Part shown: in pieces, positions 63,247 through 64,000 of the stretch
Layout of the letters: the number at the start of each line of letters is the position of its first letter
How positions within the stretch are numbered: position 1 is the stretch's first letter
DNA from: Quatrionicoccus australiensis
GTDB taxonomy: Bacteria > Pseudomonadota > Gammaproteobacteria > Burkholderiales > Rhodocyclaceae
Direction of reading: 5' to 3'
Length of the DNA stretch: 64,000 bases
Assembly: GCF_020510525.1 (NCBI RefSeq)
Contig: NZ_CP075188.1
Span: forward strand, 2,914,001 to 2,978,000
Position numbers and translations under genes: made by a program
The notes under the pieces: model-generated
Database searches by the model: none
The model's input: only the letters and a program-made list of their open reading frames with translations
Told to the model about the DNA's origin: nothing

Positions 63247-63273
63247 CTTTTCAACCCCTTTTTTGTGACTCCC

Positions 63274-63972
63274 ATGCTCAACGCCGATCCTGCCGAACTG
63301 GACAAATTTGGTGAACTCGCCCACCGCTGGTGGGACCCGAACAGCGAATTCAAGCCGCTGCACGAGATCAATCCGCTGCGCCTCGACTGGATCGACCAGA
63401 ACATCGGCCTGGCCGGCAAACGCGTACTCGACGTCGGCTGCGGTGGCGGCCTGCTCTCCGAGGGCATGGCGGCACGAGGCGCCGAAGTCACCGGTATCGA
63501 CCTCTCGGAAAAGCCGCTCGGCGTGGCCAAGCTGCATCTGCTCGAAACCGGACAGAAAGTCGACTATCGCAAGATCGCGGTCGAACAGCTGGCGGAAGAA
63601 ATGCCCGGCGCCTTTGATGCGGTGACCTGTCTCGAAATGCTTGAGCACGTACCGAACCCGTCGAGCATCGTCAGTGCCTGCGCCCGCCTGGTCAAACCCG
63701 GTGGCCAGGTCTTCTTCTCGACCTTGAACCGCAACCCGAAGTCCTACCTGTTCGCGGTGATCGGTGCCGAGTACATCCTCAACATGCTGCCCAAGGGTAC
63801 GCACGATTACGCCAAGTTCATCAAGCCGTCCGAGCTTTCGCGCTGGGCCAAGCTGGCCGGCCTGGAGCCGGAAGAGCTGATCGGCATGAGCTACAACCCG
63901 CTGACGCAGCAGTATTCGCTCGGCCGCGACAGCAGCGTCAATTATCTGCTGCGCAGCATCCGGAATGTTTGA
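63274..63972 (+). CDS. ubiG: Ubiquinone biosynthesis O-methyltransferase
   Basis: 232 aa from [20 protein letters not shown], the family's usual length and start. The SAM motif [13 protein letters not shown] is near residue 53 and the post-motif region [12 protein letters not shown] follows. It performs two O-methylations in ubiquinone synthesis. The stop overlaps the next ATG by 8 nt (ATGTTTGA), coupling it to gph. Confidence 0.96.
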   Translation: MLNADPAELDKFGELAHRWWDPNSEFKPLHEINPLRLDWIDQNIGLAGKRVLDVGCGGGLLSEGMAARGAEVTGIDLSEKPLGVAKLHLLETGQKVDYRKIAVEQLAEEMPGAFDAVTCLEMLEHVPNPSSIVSACARLVKPGGQVFFSTLNRNPKSYLFAVIGAEYILNMLPKGTHDYAKFIKPSELSRWAKLAGLEPEELIGMSYNPLTQQYSLGRDSSVNYLLRSIRNV

Positions 63973-64000
63973 AGCGGTTCTTTTCGACCTCGACGGAACC
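63965..64000 (+). CDS. gph: Phosphoglycolate phosphatase (HAD family), 5' end only
   Basis: Only the first 12 codons are inside the window: [12 protein letters not shown]. They contain the HAD nucleophile motif DLDGT. The ubiG-gph order is standard in betaproteobacteria, and Gph removes 2-phosphoglycolate formed during DNA repair. Confidence 0.8.
   Translation, partial: MFEAVLFDLDGT

Overview
The window looks like a chromosomal segment of a Rhodocyclales-type betaproteobacterium (Dechloromonas/Azonexus-like). This is inferred from gene order and family resemblance; no database was searched. Support comes from the gyrA-serC-pheA-hisC-tyrA-aroA-cmk-rpsA-ihfB-lapA-lapB order, the separate heptose kinase gene, the trxB/ftsK-lolA-(...)-rarA-serS block, and high-GC coding with strong G/C third positions. 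Most of the window is core genome. Two stretches, 1-8440 and about 25930-29800, are AT-richer and look accessory.

Layout. 1-8440 holds a tolC-sapC pair, a probable frameshifted small gene, a CYTH-CHAD protein, a PAS-GGDEF diguanylate cyclase, a histone-H1-like protein divergent from an orphan ParA ATPase, a cyclic-nucleotide-fold protein, a NUDIX hydrolase and a broken HTH gene. It ends at a tRNA-Val next to four GGGCAC direct repeats spaced exactly 11 bp, which resembles the edge of an old integrative element. 8.4-10.8 kb carries gltX and a doubled tRNA-Ala/Glu/Asp cluster with a consensus promoter and a terminator. 10.8-20.1 kb carries fpr with a divergent LysR regulator, an MFS transporter, mltD and a yejB-yejE-yejF peptide importer without its binding protein. 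20.3-25.9 kb carries tRNA-Ser, mltF, serS (its 3' end is duplicated downstream), an M14 peptidase and rarA.

25.9-32.5 kb interrupts the enterobacterial-style ftsK-lolA-rarA-serS order. It contains a ccdAB toxin-antitoxin pair, the C-terminal stump of an integron-type integrase, an IS630 element inserted inside an older truncated IS630 copy, a secreted C-type-lectin/RTX protein and an M16 peptidase. 32.6-36.7 kb is lolA-ftsK and divergent trxB, followed by an Smr-domain gene.

37.7-61.0 kb is almost entirely minus-strand: nitrogen sensing and NAD synthesis (glnB, nadE), ppa, an exonuclease, cysM, heptose/LPS genes (hldD, heptose kinase, ugd, lapB, lapA), ihfB, rpsA, a fused aroA-cmk gene, dTDP-sugar genes rfbC-rfbA-rfbB without rfbD, a periplasmic ATP-dependent DNA ligase, tyrA, hisC, pheA, serC and gyrA. 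Many of these genes overlap by 1-8 nt. They link aromatic amino acid, serine and pyrimidine-nucleotide metabolism with ribosome and envelope production. The right end (mtaD-like deaminase, ompA-like protein, ubiG, start of gph) is plus-strand.

The most interesting signals are the ParA/histone-like/CHAD neighbourhood, the nested IS630, the serS 3' duplication, the AroA-CMK fusion, the tRNA-Val edge, and a 10-mer (AGCGGTCGAC) found nine times when well under one copy is expected.
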